Assembly (NCBI GenBank): GCA_002355495.1
Contig: AP017424.1
Location: forward strand, 806,001-870,000
DNA length: 64,000 bases
Direction: 5' to 3'
From: Streptomyces laurentii
Lineage (GTDB): Bacteria > Actinomycetota > Actinomycetes > Streptomycetales > Streptomycetaceae
The notes under the pieces were generated by a model, which did not search any database, was not told where the DNA came from, and worked only from the letters and a program-made list of their open reading frames with translations. The translations under genes and the position numbers were made by a program. Position 1 is the first letter of the stretch; each line of letters begins with the position of its first letter. Below, in pieces: positions 26,055-36,650 of the stretch.

Positions 26055-27008
26055 TCAGTCGAGCACGAGGCCGCGCAGCTTGTCCGGGTTGCGCACGATG
26101 TGGACACAGGCGATGAGGCCGTCGCGGAGCTCGATCTGGAAGACGGCGTCGACACGGCCGTCGAGCAGGGTGATCAGCGCCGGGGCGCCGTTGATCTCCG
26201 CGAAGCGGTGGTCGTAGACCTCCTCGGTGCTCCGGGAGGCGCCGACGAGGAAGCGGCCGATCTTGCGGGCGGTCTCGATGATCCGCAGCGGCGCCTTCGA
26301 CTTGCCGCCGCTGTCGCCGACGAGCCGGGCGTCGGGCGCGAGCATCGCGAGCAGTCCTTCGAGGTCGCCGCCGGTGGCGGCGGCCAGGAAGCGCTCGGTG
26401 AGGTCGCGCCGCTCGGCGGGATCGACGTCGTAGCGGGGGCGGCCCTCGTCGACGTGCTTGCGGGCGCGTGCGGCCAGCTGGCGTACGGCGGCCTCGCCGC
26501 GGTCGAGGGCGGCGGCGATCTCGGCGAACGGGAAGCCGAACGCCTCGCGGAGGACGAAGACGGCGCGTTCGAGCGGCGAGAGCGATTCGAGGACGACGAG
26601 CAGGGCGAGGGAGACGGAGTCGGCGAGCAGGGCCCGCTCGGCGGTGTCGGGCACGGCGGGGCCGAAGTCGGTGAGAACCGGTTCGGGCAGCCAGGGGCCG
26701 ACGTAGGACTCGCGGCGGGACTGAGCCTGGCGGAGCTTGTCGATGGCGAGGCGGGTGGTGACGCGGACGAGGTACGCGCGGGGCTCGCGGACGTCGCCGC
26801 GGTCGGCGGCGGACCAGCGCAGCCACGCCTCCTGGACCACGTCCTCGGCGTCGGCGGCGCGGCCCAGCATCCGGTAGGCGACGCCGGTGAGCATCGGCCG
26901 GTGGGTCTCGAACACCGCGGTCGGGTCGGCCGGACCGGGCTGGTCCGCCGGGACGGCCCGGGCCGCCTCGTCGGCCGGTTCTCCTGGGCTGCTCTGGTCG
27001 GTGGTCAT
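26055..27008 (-). CDS. sigJ: ECF41-type sigma factor (SigJ-like) with SnoaL-like C-terminal domain
   Basis: A 317-residue sigma factor: region 2 at about 30-100 (ETHRPMLTGVAYRMLGRAADAEDVVQEAWLRW), region 4 at about 130-185 (LSPLERAVFVLREAFGFPFAEIAAALDRGEAAVRQL), then a SnoaL-like domain. The group marks WLPEP, GDSGGK and NPDKL are present; in ECF41 the C-terminal domain modulates sigma activity in place of an anti-sigma factor. The usual COE-type target gene (decarboxylase, oxidoreductase or epimerase) is not adjacent; the divergent neighbour is phoD. The ATG is chosen because GGGGGAG lies just upstream. Confidence 0.92.
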   Translation of the reverse strand: MTTDQSSPGEPADEAARAVPADQPGPADPTAVFETHRPMLTGVAYRMLGRAADAEDVVQEAWLRWSAADRGDVREPRAYLVRVTTRLAIDKLRQAQSRRESYVGPWLPEPVLTDFGPAVPDTAERALLADSVSLALLVVLESLSPLERAVFVLREAFGFPFAEIAAALDRGEAAVRQLAARARKHVDEGRPRYDVDPAERRDLTERFLAAATGGDLEGLLAMLAPDARLVGDSGGKSKAPLRIIETARKIGRFLVGASRSTEEVYDHRFAEINGAPALITLLDGRVDAVFQIELRDGLIACVHIVRNPDKLRGLVLD

Positions 27009-27310
27009 CTCGCTCGGTACTCCCCCGTGTTCGTCGCTGCGCGGGCCGGCCCCTTCGCCGCCGGACGTCGCGAACTCGACTCTACTCACCGGTAATTGCC
27101 GTCGGCGGGGCGTCCCCTGGTGTGTCGGACCTGGCGAAGGCCCCGGAAAAGGCCCGGCCCATCCGGTCCTGGCCCGGGGTACGGCGTCCCGGGCCGCGGT
27201 CACGCGGGCCACGCGCGGGGCTGTTGTTCACGTGGGGTTGGGCTGGGCGCCGTACCCGGGCGTTGGGATGGGGCCGACGGTCCCCCTTCCCCGCTTCCTG
27301 GAGGCGCTCG
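27009..27310. other. Divergent sigJ-phoD intergenic region
   Basis: No gene supported. I looked for an ECF41-type promoter (TGTCACA and CGTC) and for Pho-box-like repeats ahead of phoD and found neither clearly. The ribosome site CTGGAGG for phoD is at the right end. Confidence 0.4.
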
Positions 27311-28927
27311 ATGTCCCAGTCCATCCCCGGCCGGCCGCACGGCACCGCCGGCCCGGTTCCCGCCCGCCGTACGGTGCTGCGCGGCTCGCTCGCCGCGTCC
27401 GCCGCGCTGACCGCCGCCGGCGGGGGCGCGTTCGCGAGTCCGGCGTTCGCCCTGTCCGGCCGCCCGGCGGCGGCGTGGGGTGTGCAGACCGGTGACGTGA
27501 CCGCGCACTCGGGCCTGGTGTGGGTCCGCTCGGACCGGCCGGCCCGGATGATCGTGGAGACCTCGGCGACCGCGTCGTTCCGCCGGGTGCGCCGCCACCA
27601 GGGCCCGCTGCTCGGGCCGGGCACGGACTTCACCGGCACCACCGCGCTCGGCGGTCTGCCGGCCGGCGAGCAGATCCACTACCGGGTGACGCTCGCGGAC
27701 CCCGACGACCCGCGCCGTACCGGCGAGCCGGTCACCGGCACCTTCCGCACGGCCCCGGAGCGTCGCCGGGACGGCGTGCGGTTCCTGTGGTCGGGCGACA
27801 TCGCCGGACAGGGCTGGGGCATCAACCCGGACATCGGCGGCTTCCGCGCGTACGAGGAGATGCGCCGGCTCGACCCGGACTTCTTCCTGTGCAGCGGCGA
27901 CGCCATCTACGCGGACGGGGTGATCGAGCCACGCGTGACGCTGCCCGACGGGCGGATCTGGCGGAACATCACCACGCCGGAGAAGGCGAAGGTCGCCGAG
28001 ACCCTCGCGGAGTACCGCGGCAACTTCCGCTACAACCTCCTCGACCACAACGCGCGCGCGTTCAACGCCCAGGTCCCGTCCATCGTCCAGTGGGACGACC
28101 ACGAGGTGCGCAACAACTGGTACCCCGGCCAGATCCTGGACGACGCCCGGTACACCGAGAAGAACGTCGACGTCCTCGCGGCCCGCGCCTCACGCGCGTT
28201 CGCGGAGTACATGCCGGTGTCCACACTGCACGCGCGCGGGGGCGGCGACCGGGTGGAGAGGCGGATGCACCGGGTGGTGCGGTACGGCCCGCTGCTCGAC
28301 GTGTTCGTGCTCGACATGCGCTCGTACCGGAACGCCAACTCGCCGGGCCGGCAGGCCGACGACACGGTGGGCATCCTCGGTGCCGAGCAGCTGGCGTGGC
28401 TGAAGCGGGAGCTCGGACGGTCGCGCGCGGTGTGGAAGGTGCTGGCCGCGGACATGCCGCTGGGGCTCGTGGTCACGGACGGGGCCACCGACTTCGAGGC
28501 GGTCGCGCAGGGCGATCCGGGCGCGCCGCTCGGGCGGGAGCTGCAGATCGCGGAGCTGCTGCGGTTCGTCAAGCACCGGCGGATCACCGGCACGGTGTGG
28601 CTGACGGCGGACGTGCACTACACCTCGGCGCAGCACTACGCGCCGGAGCGGGCGGCGTTCCGGGACTTCGCTCCGTTCTGGGAGTTCGTGTCCGGGCCGC
28701 TGGCGGCCGGTGGATTCCCGGCGAACGCGCTGGACATGACGTTCGGTCCGGACCGGGTGTTCGTGCGGGCACCGGAGCGGGCCAACCTGTCGCCGATGGA
28801 GACCCCGCAGTACTTCGGCGAGGTGGACATCGACGGCGACAGTGGGGAGTTGACGGTCCGGCTGCGCGCCGAGGGCGGTCTGGTGCTGTTCTCGAAGGTG
28901 CTCCAGCCGGGTCGCGTCGGCCAGTAA
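27311..28927 (+). CDS. phoD: Secreted PhoD-family alkaline phosphatase (Tat substrate)
   Basis: A 538-residue phosphodiesterase/phosphatase with a Tat signal (R19-R20 in ARRTVLRGS, then a hydrophobic Ala-rich stretch to FAL near 48). The N-terminal Fn-like domain WGVQTGDVTAHSGLVWVRSD precedes the metallophosphatase core: FLWSGDIAG, CSGDAIYADG, QWDDHEVRNNW, and the late ADVHYTSAQHY. PhoD enzymes use Ca2+ and Fe3+ and fold before export. They normally serve phosphate scavenging from phosphodiesters. The start is clear (GGAGG, 7 bases). Confidence 0.94.
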   Translation: MSQSIPGRPHGTAGPVPARRTVLRGSLAASAALTAAGGGAFASPAFALSGRPAAAWGVQTGDVTAHSGLVWVRSDRPARMIVETSATASFRRVRRHQGPLLGPGTDFTGTTALGGLPAGEQIHYRVTLADPDDPRRTGEPVTGTFRTAPERRRDGVRFLWSGDIAGQGWGINPDIGGFRAYEEMRRLDPDFFLCSGDAIYADGVIEPRVTLPDGRIWRNITTPEKAKVAETLAEYRGNFRYNLLDHNARAFNAQVPSIVQWDDHEVRNNWYPGQILDDARYTEKNVDVLAARASRAFAEYMPVSTLHARGGGDRVERRMHRVVRYGPLLDVFVLDMRSYRNANSPGRQADDTVGILGAEQLAWLKRELGRSRAVWKVLAADMPLGLVVTDGATDFEAVAQGDPGAPLGRELQIAELLRFVKHRRITGTVWLTADVHYTSAQHYAPERAAFRDFAPFWEFVSGPLAAGGFPANALDMTFGPDRVFVRAPERANLSPMETPQYFGEVDIDGDSGELTVRLRAEGGLVLFSKVLQPGRVGQ

Positions 28928-28979
28928 ACGACCCTGTAGGCGCAGGTCATCGGGGGTGCGGGCGGGTGTTCACGGCCGA

Positions 28980-29002
28980 TTGTCAGTGGCGGGTCCTACC
29001 GT
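28980..29002 (+). promoter_or_regulatory. PafBC (RecA-NDp) DNA-damage promoter
   Basis: TTGTCAGTG (28980-28988), 8 bases, TACCGT (28997-29002) fits the mycobacterial RecA-NDp consensus TTGTCRGTG-N8-TANNNT at every defined position. The -10 box ends 7 bases before the SWIM gene ATG, so the mRNA should be leaderless. In mycobacteria this motif is activated by PafBC in the LexA-independent DNA-damage response. Confidence 0.75.
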
Positions 29003-29009
29003 CGTTTCC

Positions 29010-30454
29010 ATGACGCGATCCGTACAGGCGCTCGCCTACGCACGCCCGTCCGCCCTGGAGTCCGCCGGCTCCGGGCGGCTGCTCGGTCTGGAGACGGCCG
29101 GGGGGCTCACCCCGCGTGGCGCCGAGGCCCATCCCCGGTTCTTCACCGGTTTCCTCACCTCTCCTCAGATCGCCGCGCGGGGTCTGCTGGCCGTGGCGGA
29201 CGTGGCCGCGGCCCGCTACCACCAGCGGATCCGGCCGGGTTCGCTGGACCCGGTGGTGACCGGCAACGGGGACCGGCTCCGTTTCGAGTCCTTCTCGGGC
29301 TGCGGCGGGGTGTACGCGCGTCTCGACGTGCTGAGCGCGGGGCTCGACGGGGCGGAGACCGGGCACGGCACGACGAATGTGGACGTCAACAATCCGCTGC
29401 GGGAGGCGCTGTCGCGGCTCACCGGGGACGATCCGCTGCATCTGCGGGTCGGGCCGGAGGAGCTGGCGGTGACGACGCTCGACGGGCCGGTCGTGGAGAA
29501 GAAGGTGCCGCTGCCGGACCGGTGGCTGCGCGGGTTCGCGGAGGCGCAGGTCGCGTCGGCCGGGTTCGATCTGCGGGCGGAGCTGTCGGGTGCGGAGGCG
29601 GTCCGTTTCCTGCGGTCGCTGCCGCGCTCGCAGAGCCGGGGGCCGCTGTGGGTGGTGCCGTCGGGGCGGACGCTGCGGCCGACGACCCGGCCGGTCGCGG
29701 GCGCGGTGTGCCTGGCGGGGCCGGACCGGCTGATCGCGCTCGAGCGGGTGCTGCGGCACGCGACGGCGCTGCGGGTGTACGGGCCGGTGCCGGACGGGCG
29801 GCCCGCGCCGAGCGCCTGGGAGATCGTGCTGCCGGGGATGCGGCTCACGCTGACACTGTCGCCCGATCCCGCGCGCGGCTTCTCCGGCGAGGGCGGTGTC
29901 CTGGAGGCGCTGGCCACGGCGGAGGCGGCCGAGGACGCGGAGCTGATCTCGGTACTGCTGGCCTGGGAGCCGCGGATCGACCCGGCCGATCTGGCCGCGC
30001 AGTCGGGGCTCGACGTGGCGCGGGTGCGGGCGGCGCTGACCCGGCTCGGCACGGCGGGGCGGGTGGGGTACGACGTGGCGGACGCGGCGTACTTCCACCG
30101 GGAGCTGCCGTACGACGCGGACCGGGCCGAGCGGCACAATCCCCGGCTCCTGTCGGCCCGGGCACTGCTCGCCGAGGGCGCGGTGGCCCTGGACGGCGGC
30201 CCGGGCGGCGGGCCGGCCTCGGTGAGGTCGGGTGAACGGCTCTATCGGGTACGGGAGTCGGCGGACGGCCGGCTGAGCTGTACGTGCGCGTGGTGGGCGG
30301 AGTACGCGGGCCGGCGCGGGCCGTGCAAGCACGCCCTCGCGGTGCGGATGGCCCGGCGCGAGGCGCGGGCGGACGGGACGGCGGGACCCTCGGCGGGGAC
30401 GCCGGCGGGGATTTCGGCGGAGACTTCGACGGGGACGAGCGTGGGGGGCACGCG

Positions 30455-30458
<4 letters not shown>
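29010..30458 (+). CDS. SWIM zinc-finger protein
   Basis: A 482-residue protein with a C-terminal SWIM zinc finger, C424-x-C426-x12-C439-x-H441 (SCTCAWW..PCKHALAV). SWIM fingers bind DNA or proteins. The first 350 residues are an uncharacterised alpha/beta domain beginning AYARPSALESAG, and residues 310-385 look like a winged helix (IDPADLAAQSGLDVARVRAALTRL). The last 25 residues are Gly/Thr/Ser-rich. The next gene overlaps by ATGA. I recall such SWIM proteins beside MoxR ATPase and VWA genes in actinomycetes; neither is here. The PafBC promoter points to a DNA-damage role. Confidence 0.9.
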
Positions 30459-33178
<2,720 letters not shown>

Positions 33179-33266
33179 ATCAGTCACTAAGTGGCCAGAT
33201 CAGGGCTTAACCCATCGGTCACAACGCGTTCTCGATGACGCAACACCGGCGGGTCAGAGTGAGGTC

Positions 33267-34718
33267 ATGAGTGACAGGAACCCTGCCCGGACCCCCCGCC
33301 GCGTCCACCACTGGCGGCACGACCTGATCGAGCTGGCCGCGATGTTCACGGCCGTCGTGGTGGCCGACGCCCTCGCCAAGACCGTCGCCAAGGGGCCGGA
33401 CGGCCCGTATCTGCTGGTCTTCTCGGCGATCGCGCTGGTCGCCACGGCCGCCTTCCACACCTGGTGGGCCCGGCGGCACAGTCACGCGCCGCCCGCCGGC
33501 GATCCCGGCGGCAGCGGGGAGGAATCCCCGCTGCCGCCGGCCGCCGCGCCCGCCGGCGTCCCCACCCCCGCGGGGGACGCCGACGAGCGGGACCCGGCGG
33601 GCACGGCCCTGTGGCGGCTGCGCACCACGGTCCGTGACACCCCGGGCAGTCTGGCCGCGCTGTGCACGGTGCTCGCCCGGCACGAGGTCGACATCCTCGC
33701 CCTGCAGACCCACCCGCTCGCCGAGGGCACGGTCGACGAGTTCCTGCTGCGGACGCCCGCCGGCCTCCCGGCGCAGACGCTCACCCGGGCGGTCGCCGCG
33801 GCCGGCGGCACCGGGACCTGGACCGAGCGGGCCGACGCCCACGATCTGGTGGACGCCCCGACCCGGATCCTCGGCCTGGCCACCCGCACCGCGCTCGACT
33901 CCGCCGAACTCCCTCTGGCGCTGCGCCAGCTGCTCGGCCGCTGCACCCTGCGCTCCGTACCGCCGGCCACGCTGGGCGGGCGGCCCGCCGGCGAACCGGC
34001 CCCCGTGGAAGGGGTCCTGGCGAAGACCACGATGCGGCTGCGCGACCCCGACGGGGGCACCCTGATCGTCGAACGGCCGTATCTGCCCTTCACGCCGACC
34101 GAGTTCGCCCGGGCCCGGGCCCTGGTCGAGCTCGACGCCCGGCTCGGCCCGCGCGTCCCGCCCCACCGGTCCGTCCTCACCCTGCCCAAGGGCGAACAGA
34201 TCACGGTCCGCCGCGCCGACCGGCGCGACCTTTCCGCCGCGCGCGCCCTGCACGAGCGCTGCTCCACCCGCACCCTGCGGGCCCGCTACCACGGCCCCGT
34301 CGCCGACGCCGGCCGCTACCTGGACCACCTGCTCAGCCCGCGCTTCGGCCGTACGCTCGCGGCGCAGACGGCCTCCGGCCGGATCGTCGCCCTCGGGCAC
34401 CTGCTCTGGGACGGCGACGAGACCGAGGTCGCCCTCCTCGTCGAGGACGACTGGCAGCGGCGCGGCATCGGCGCCGAACTCCTGCGCGGGCTGGTGGGGA
34501 TGGCGCGCGAGGCGGACTGCGCGAGCGTGTACGCGGTGACCCAGGCCTCGAACACCGGGATGGTGGCGGCCATGCGGGCGCTGCGACTGCCCCTGGACTA
34601 CCAGGTCGAGGAGGGCACCCTCGTCGTCACCGCCCGCCTGGCCCCGCGCCCGGCGGCCGCCGCCACCCCCGCCGGGGCGCGCGCCGGAGCGCCGGGTCAG
34701 GAAACCGAGCGCCCCTGA
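33267..34718 (+). CDS. Membrane-anchored ACT-GNAT fusion protein
   Basis: A 483-residue three-part protein. Residues 19-38 and 47-67 are transmembrane helices (ELAAMFTAVVVADALAK; YLLVFSAIALVATAAFH). After a Pro/Ala linker an ACT domain spans about 113-190 (RLRTTVRDTPGSLAALCTVLARHEVDILALQTHPL), and a GNAT domain about 310-460 (VRRADRRDLSAARALHERC..DWQRRGIGAELLRGLVGMA). ACT domains usually bind amino acids, so the acetyltransferase may be amino-acid-gated, as reported for some actinobacterial protein lysine acetyltransferases. The membrane anchor is unusual. ATG with GTGAGG. Confidence 0.88.
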   Translation: MSDRNPARTPRRVHHWRHDLIELAAMFTAVVVADALAKTVAKGPDGPYLLVFSAIALVATAAFHTWWARRHSHAPPAGDPGGSGEESPLPPAAAPAGVPTPAGDADERDPAGTALWRLRTTVRDTPGSLAALCTVLARHEVDILALQTHPLAEGTVDEFLLRTPAGLPAQTLTRAVAAAGGTGTWTERADAHDLVDAPTRILGLATRTALDSAELPLALRQLLGRCTLRSVPPATLGGRPAGEPAPVEGVLAKTTMRLRDPDGGTLIVERPYLPFTPTEFARARALVELDARLGPRVPPHRSVLTLPKGEQITVRRADRRDLSAARALHERCSTRTLRARYHGPVADAGRYLDHLLSPRFGRTLAAQTASGRIVALGHLLWDGDETEVALLVEDDWQRRGIGAELLRGLVGMAREADCASVYAVTQASNTGMVAAMRALRLPLDYQVEEGTLVVTARLAPRPAAAATPAGARAGAPGQETERP

Positions 34719-34725
34719 CCCACCC

Positions 34726-34766
34726 GGCGTACCGCCGAGGAGCCGAGAAGGCTCCGGCGGTACGCC
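34726..34766 (+). terminator. Terminator after the ACT-GNAT gene
   Basis: GGCGTACCGCC-GA-GGAGCC, loop GAGAA, GGCTCC-GGCGGTACGCC: 17 pairs with a 2-base bulge, 7 bases after the stop codon. Confidence 0.85.
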
Positions 34767-34783
34767 AGTCGGTCAGCGGGTCG

Positions 34784-34834
34784 GACGCGGACGGCCGGTC
34801 AGACGCGGACGGCCGGTCAGACGCGGACGGCCGG
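34784..34834. repeat. 18-base tandem repeat duplicating a gene's last codons and stop
   Basis: GACGCGGACGGCCGGTCA, two full units plus 15 bases. On the minus strand each unit reads CCG-GCC-GTC-CGC-GTC-TGA, that is the last five codons (PAVRV) and stop of the PLP enzyme gene, so readthrough of one stop would add the same five residues again. Confidence 0.9.
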
Positions 34835-36034
34835 CTCCTCGTGCGCGGCCGCCGCGGCACCGCCGGGGAACTCGCCCAAGGCCTGGAACAGGTCGTTCCA
34901 CAGGTCCTCGACGTCCTCCAGGCCGACCGACATCCGCAGCAGCCGGTCACTGATCCCGCCCTCGTGCCGGCCGTCGGCGTCCACGATGCGGTGGCTGATC
35001 GAGGCCGGGTGCTGGATCAGGGTGTCGACACTGCCGAGGCTGACCGCCGGGGTGACGAGCCGGACCCCGGCGATCACCCGGTGCGGATCCCCGTGCACCT
35101 CGAAGGCGATCATCGCGCCGCCGATCCTCGGGTAGTGCACCCGGGCGACCCGCGGGTCGGCGGCCAGCCGGCGGACCAGTTCGGCCGCGGTCGCCGACGC
35201 CGCCCGGACCCGTACCGGCAGCGTCGACAGACCGCGCAGCAGCAGATAGCCGGCGAGCGGGTGGAGCACCCCGCCGGTCGCGAACCGCACCTGGCGCAGC
35301 GGGCCGGCCAGCTCCTCGTCGCAGGCGACGACCCCGCCCATCACGTCGCCGTGCCCGCCCAGGTACTTGGTGGCGCTGTGCAGCACCATCCGGGCACCCA
35401 GCTCGACCGGCCGCTGCAGGACCGGGGTGGCGAAGGTGTTGTCGACGAGCAGCGGCACGGTGCCGCAGGAGTGCGCGAGGGCCCGGATGTCGACCTCGGC
35501 GAGGGTCGGGTTGGCCGGCGTCTCCACCATCACCAGACCGGTGTCCGGGCGGAGGGCGGCGGCGACGCCGGCCGGGTCGGTCCAGGTGACCTCGGTGCCG
35601 AGCAGCCCGGCGTTCAGCAGGTGGTCGCTGCACCCGTAGAGCGGGCGGACGGCGACGACGTGCCGCAGGCCGAGGCTCGCCCGGCTGAGCAGGACGGCGC
35701 TGAGCGCGGCCATGCCGCTGGCGAACGCGACCGACGCGTCCGTGCCCTCCAGGCGGGCGAGGGCGGTCTCGAAACGGTCGGTCGTCGGGTTGCCGAGCCG
35801 GGCGTAGACCGGCGAACCCTCCGGCAGCGCGCCGCAGGTGGCGAACGCGTCGATCCGGGCGGCCTCCGCCCGGGAGTCGTACGACGGGTAGGTGGTGGAC
35901 AGATCGAGCGGCGGGGCGTGCAGGCCCAGCTCCGCGAGGTCGTCGCGGCCGGCGTGCACGGCTTCGGTGGCCAGGGCCCGGGTGGGGGCGGCGGCCGACG
36001 GGGAGGAGTCGAAGGCGTCCATGGAGGTGTCCAT
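34817..36034 (-). CDS. Trans-sulfuration family PLP enzyme (cystathionine/methionine gamma-lyase-like)
   Basis: A 405-residue Cys/Met-metabolism PLP enzyme: SPVYARLGNPTTDRFE, FASGMAALSAVL, VETPANPTLAEVD, the PLP lysine K223 in SATKYLGGHGD, and GISDRLLRMSVGLE near the C-terminus. These motifs do not separate gamma-synthase, gamma-lyase and methionine gamma-lyase. The divergent Lrp/AsnC gene argues for amino-acid-induced degradation, so a lyase is favoured. The first Met (MDTSMDAF) is chosen; a Met four codons later is possible. The 3-prime end is embedded in an 18-base tandem repeat. Confidence 0.88.
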   Translation of the reverse strand: MDTSMDAFDSSPSAAAPTRALATEAVHAGRDDLAELGLHAPPLDLSTTYPSYDSRAEAARIDAFATCGALPEGSPVYARLGNPTTDRFETALARLEGTDASVAFASGMAALSAVLLSRASLGLRHVVAVRPLYGCSDHLLNAGLLGTEVTWTDPAGVAAALRPDTGLVMVETPANPTLAEVDIRALAHSCGTVPLLVDNTFATPVLQRPVELGARMVLHSATKYLGGHGDVMGGVVACDEELAGPLRQVRFATGGVLHPLAGYLLLRGLSTLPVRVRAASATAAELVRRLAADPRVARVHYPRIGGAMIAFEVHGDPHRVIAGVRLVTPAVSLGSVDTLIQHPASISHRIVDADGRHEGGISDRLLRMSVGLEDVEDLWNDLFQALGEFPGGAAAAAHEEPAVRV

Positions 36035-36094
36035 GCGCGGAACTGTGAACGTGTCCCGGGCAGAAGCGGTGAAGTCCCGTGCTACGTTCGGCCG

Positions 36095-36592
36095 ATGGCC
36101 GATTCTGTCGTACTGGACACGGTCGATCTGCACATTCTTCGCCTCCTGCAGAACGACGCCCGGACCACCTACCGGGAGCTTGCCGCCGAGGTCGGAGTCG
36201 CCGCCTCCACGTGTCTGGACCGGGTGGCGCGGCTGCGCCGCACCGGCGTGGTCCTCGGGCACCGGCTACAACTGAATCCGGCCAAACTCGGCCGAGGACT
36301 GGAGGCCCTGCTCCTCGTCCAGGTACGCCCGCACCGGCGGGAGCTGATCGGGCCGTTCGTCGAACGGATCAGGGCCCTGCCGGAGTCCCGGGCGCTGTTC
36401 CATCTCACCGGCCCGGACGACTACCTGATCCACGTGGCCGTCGCCGACCCGGCCGACCTGCAACGACTCGTCCTCGACGAGTTCACCTCACGGCGCGAGG
36501 TGGCCCGGGTGGAGACCCGGCTGATCTTCCAGCAGTGGGAGTGCGGTCCGCTGCTGCCGCCCGTCCCGGGTGCTCATTTGTCAGCCGACTGA
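36095..36592 (+). CDS. Lrp/AsnC-family regulator
   Basis: A 165-residue regulator with an N-terminal HTH (LDTVDLHILRLLQNDARTTYRELAAEVGVAASTCLDRVARLRRTGVV) and a C-terminal RAM ligand domain (LEALLLVQVRPHRRELIGPF). Such proteins form octamers whose DNA binding responds to amino acids. It is divergent from the PLP enzyme gene with a 60-base gap, so it very probably controls that gene. TACGTT ends 6 bases before the ATG, suggesting a leaderless transcript. Confidence 0.94.
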   Translation: MADSVVLDTVDLHILRLLQNDARTTYRELAAEVGVAASTCLDRVARLRRTGVVLGHRLQLNPAKLGRGLEALLLVQVRPHRRELIGPFVERIRALPESRALFHLTGPDDYLIHVAVADPADLQRLVLDEFTSRREVARVETRLIFQQWECGPLLPPVPGAHLSAD

Positions 36593-36650
36593 GATCGCAT
36601 GAGATCGTCCGAGGGTGACGTCGCCGCGGCGAACGGGCCAGGATGAGTTC

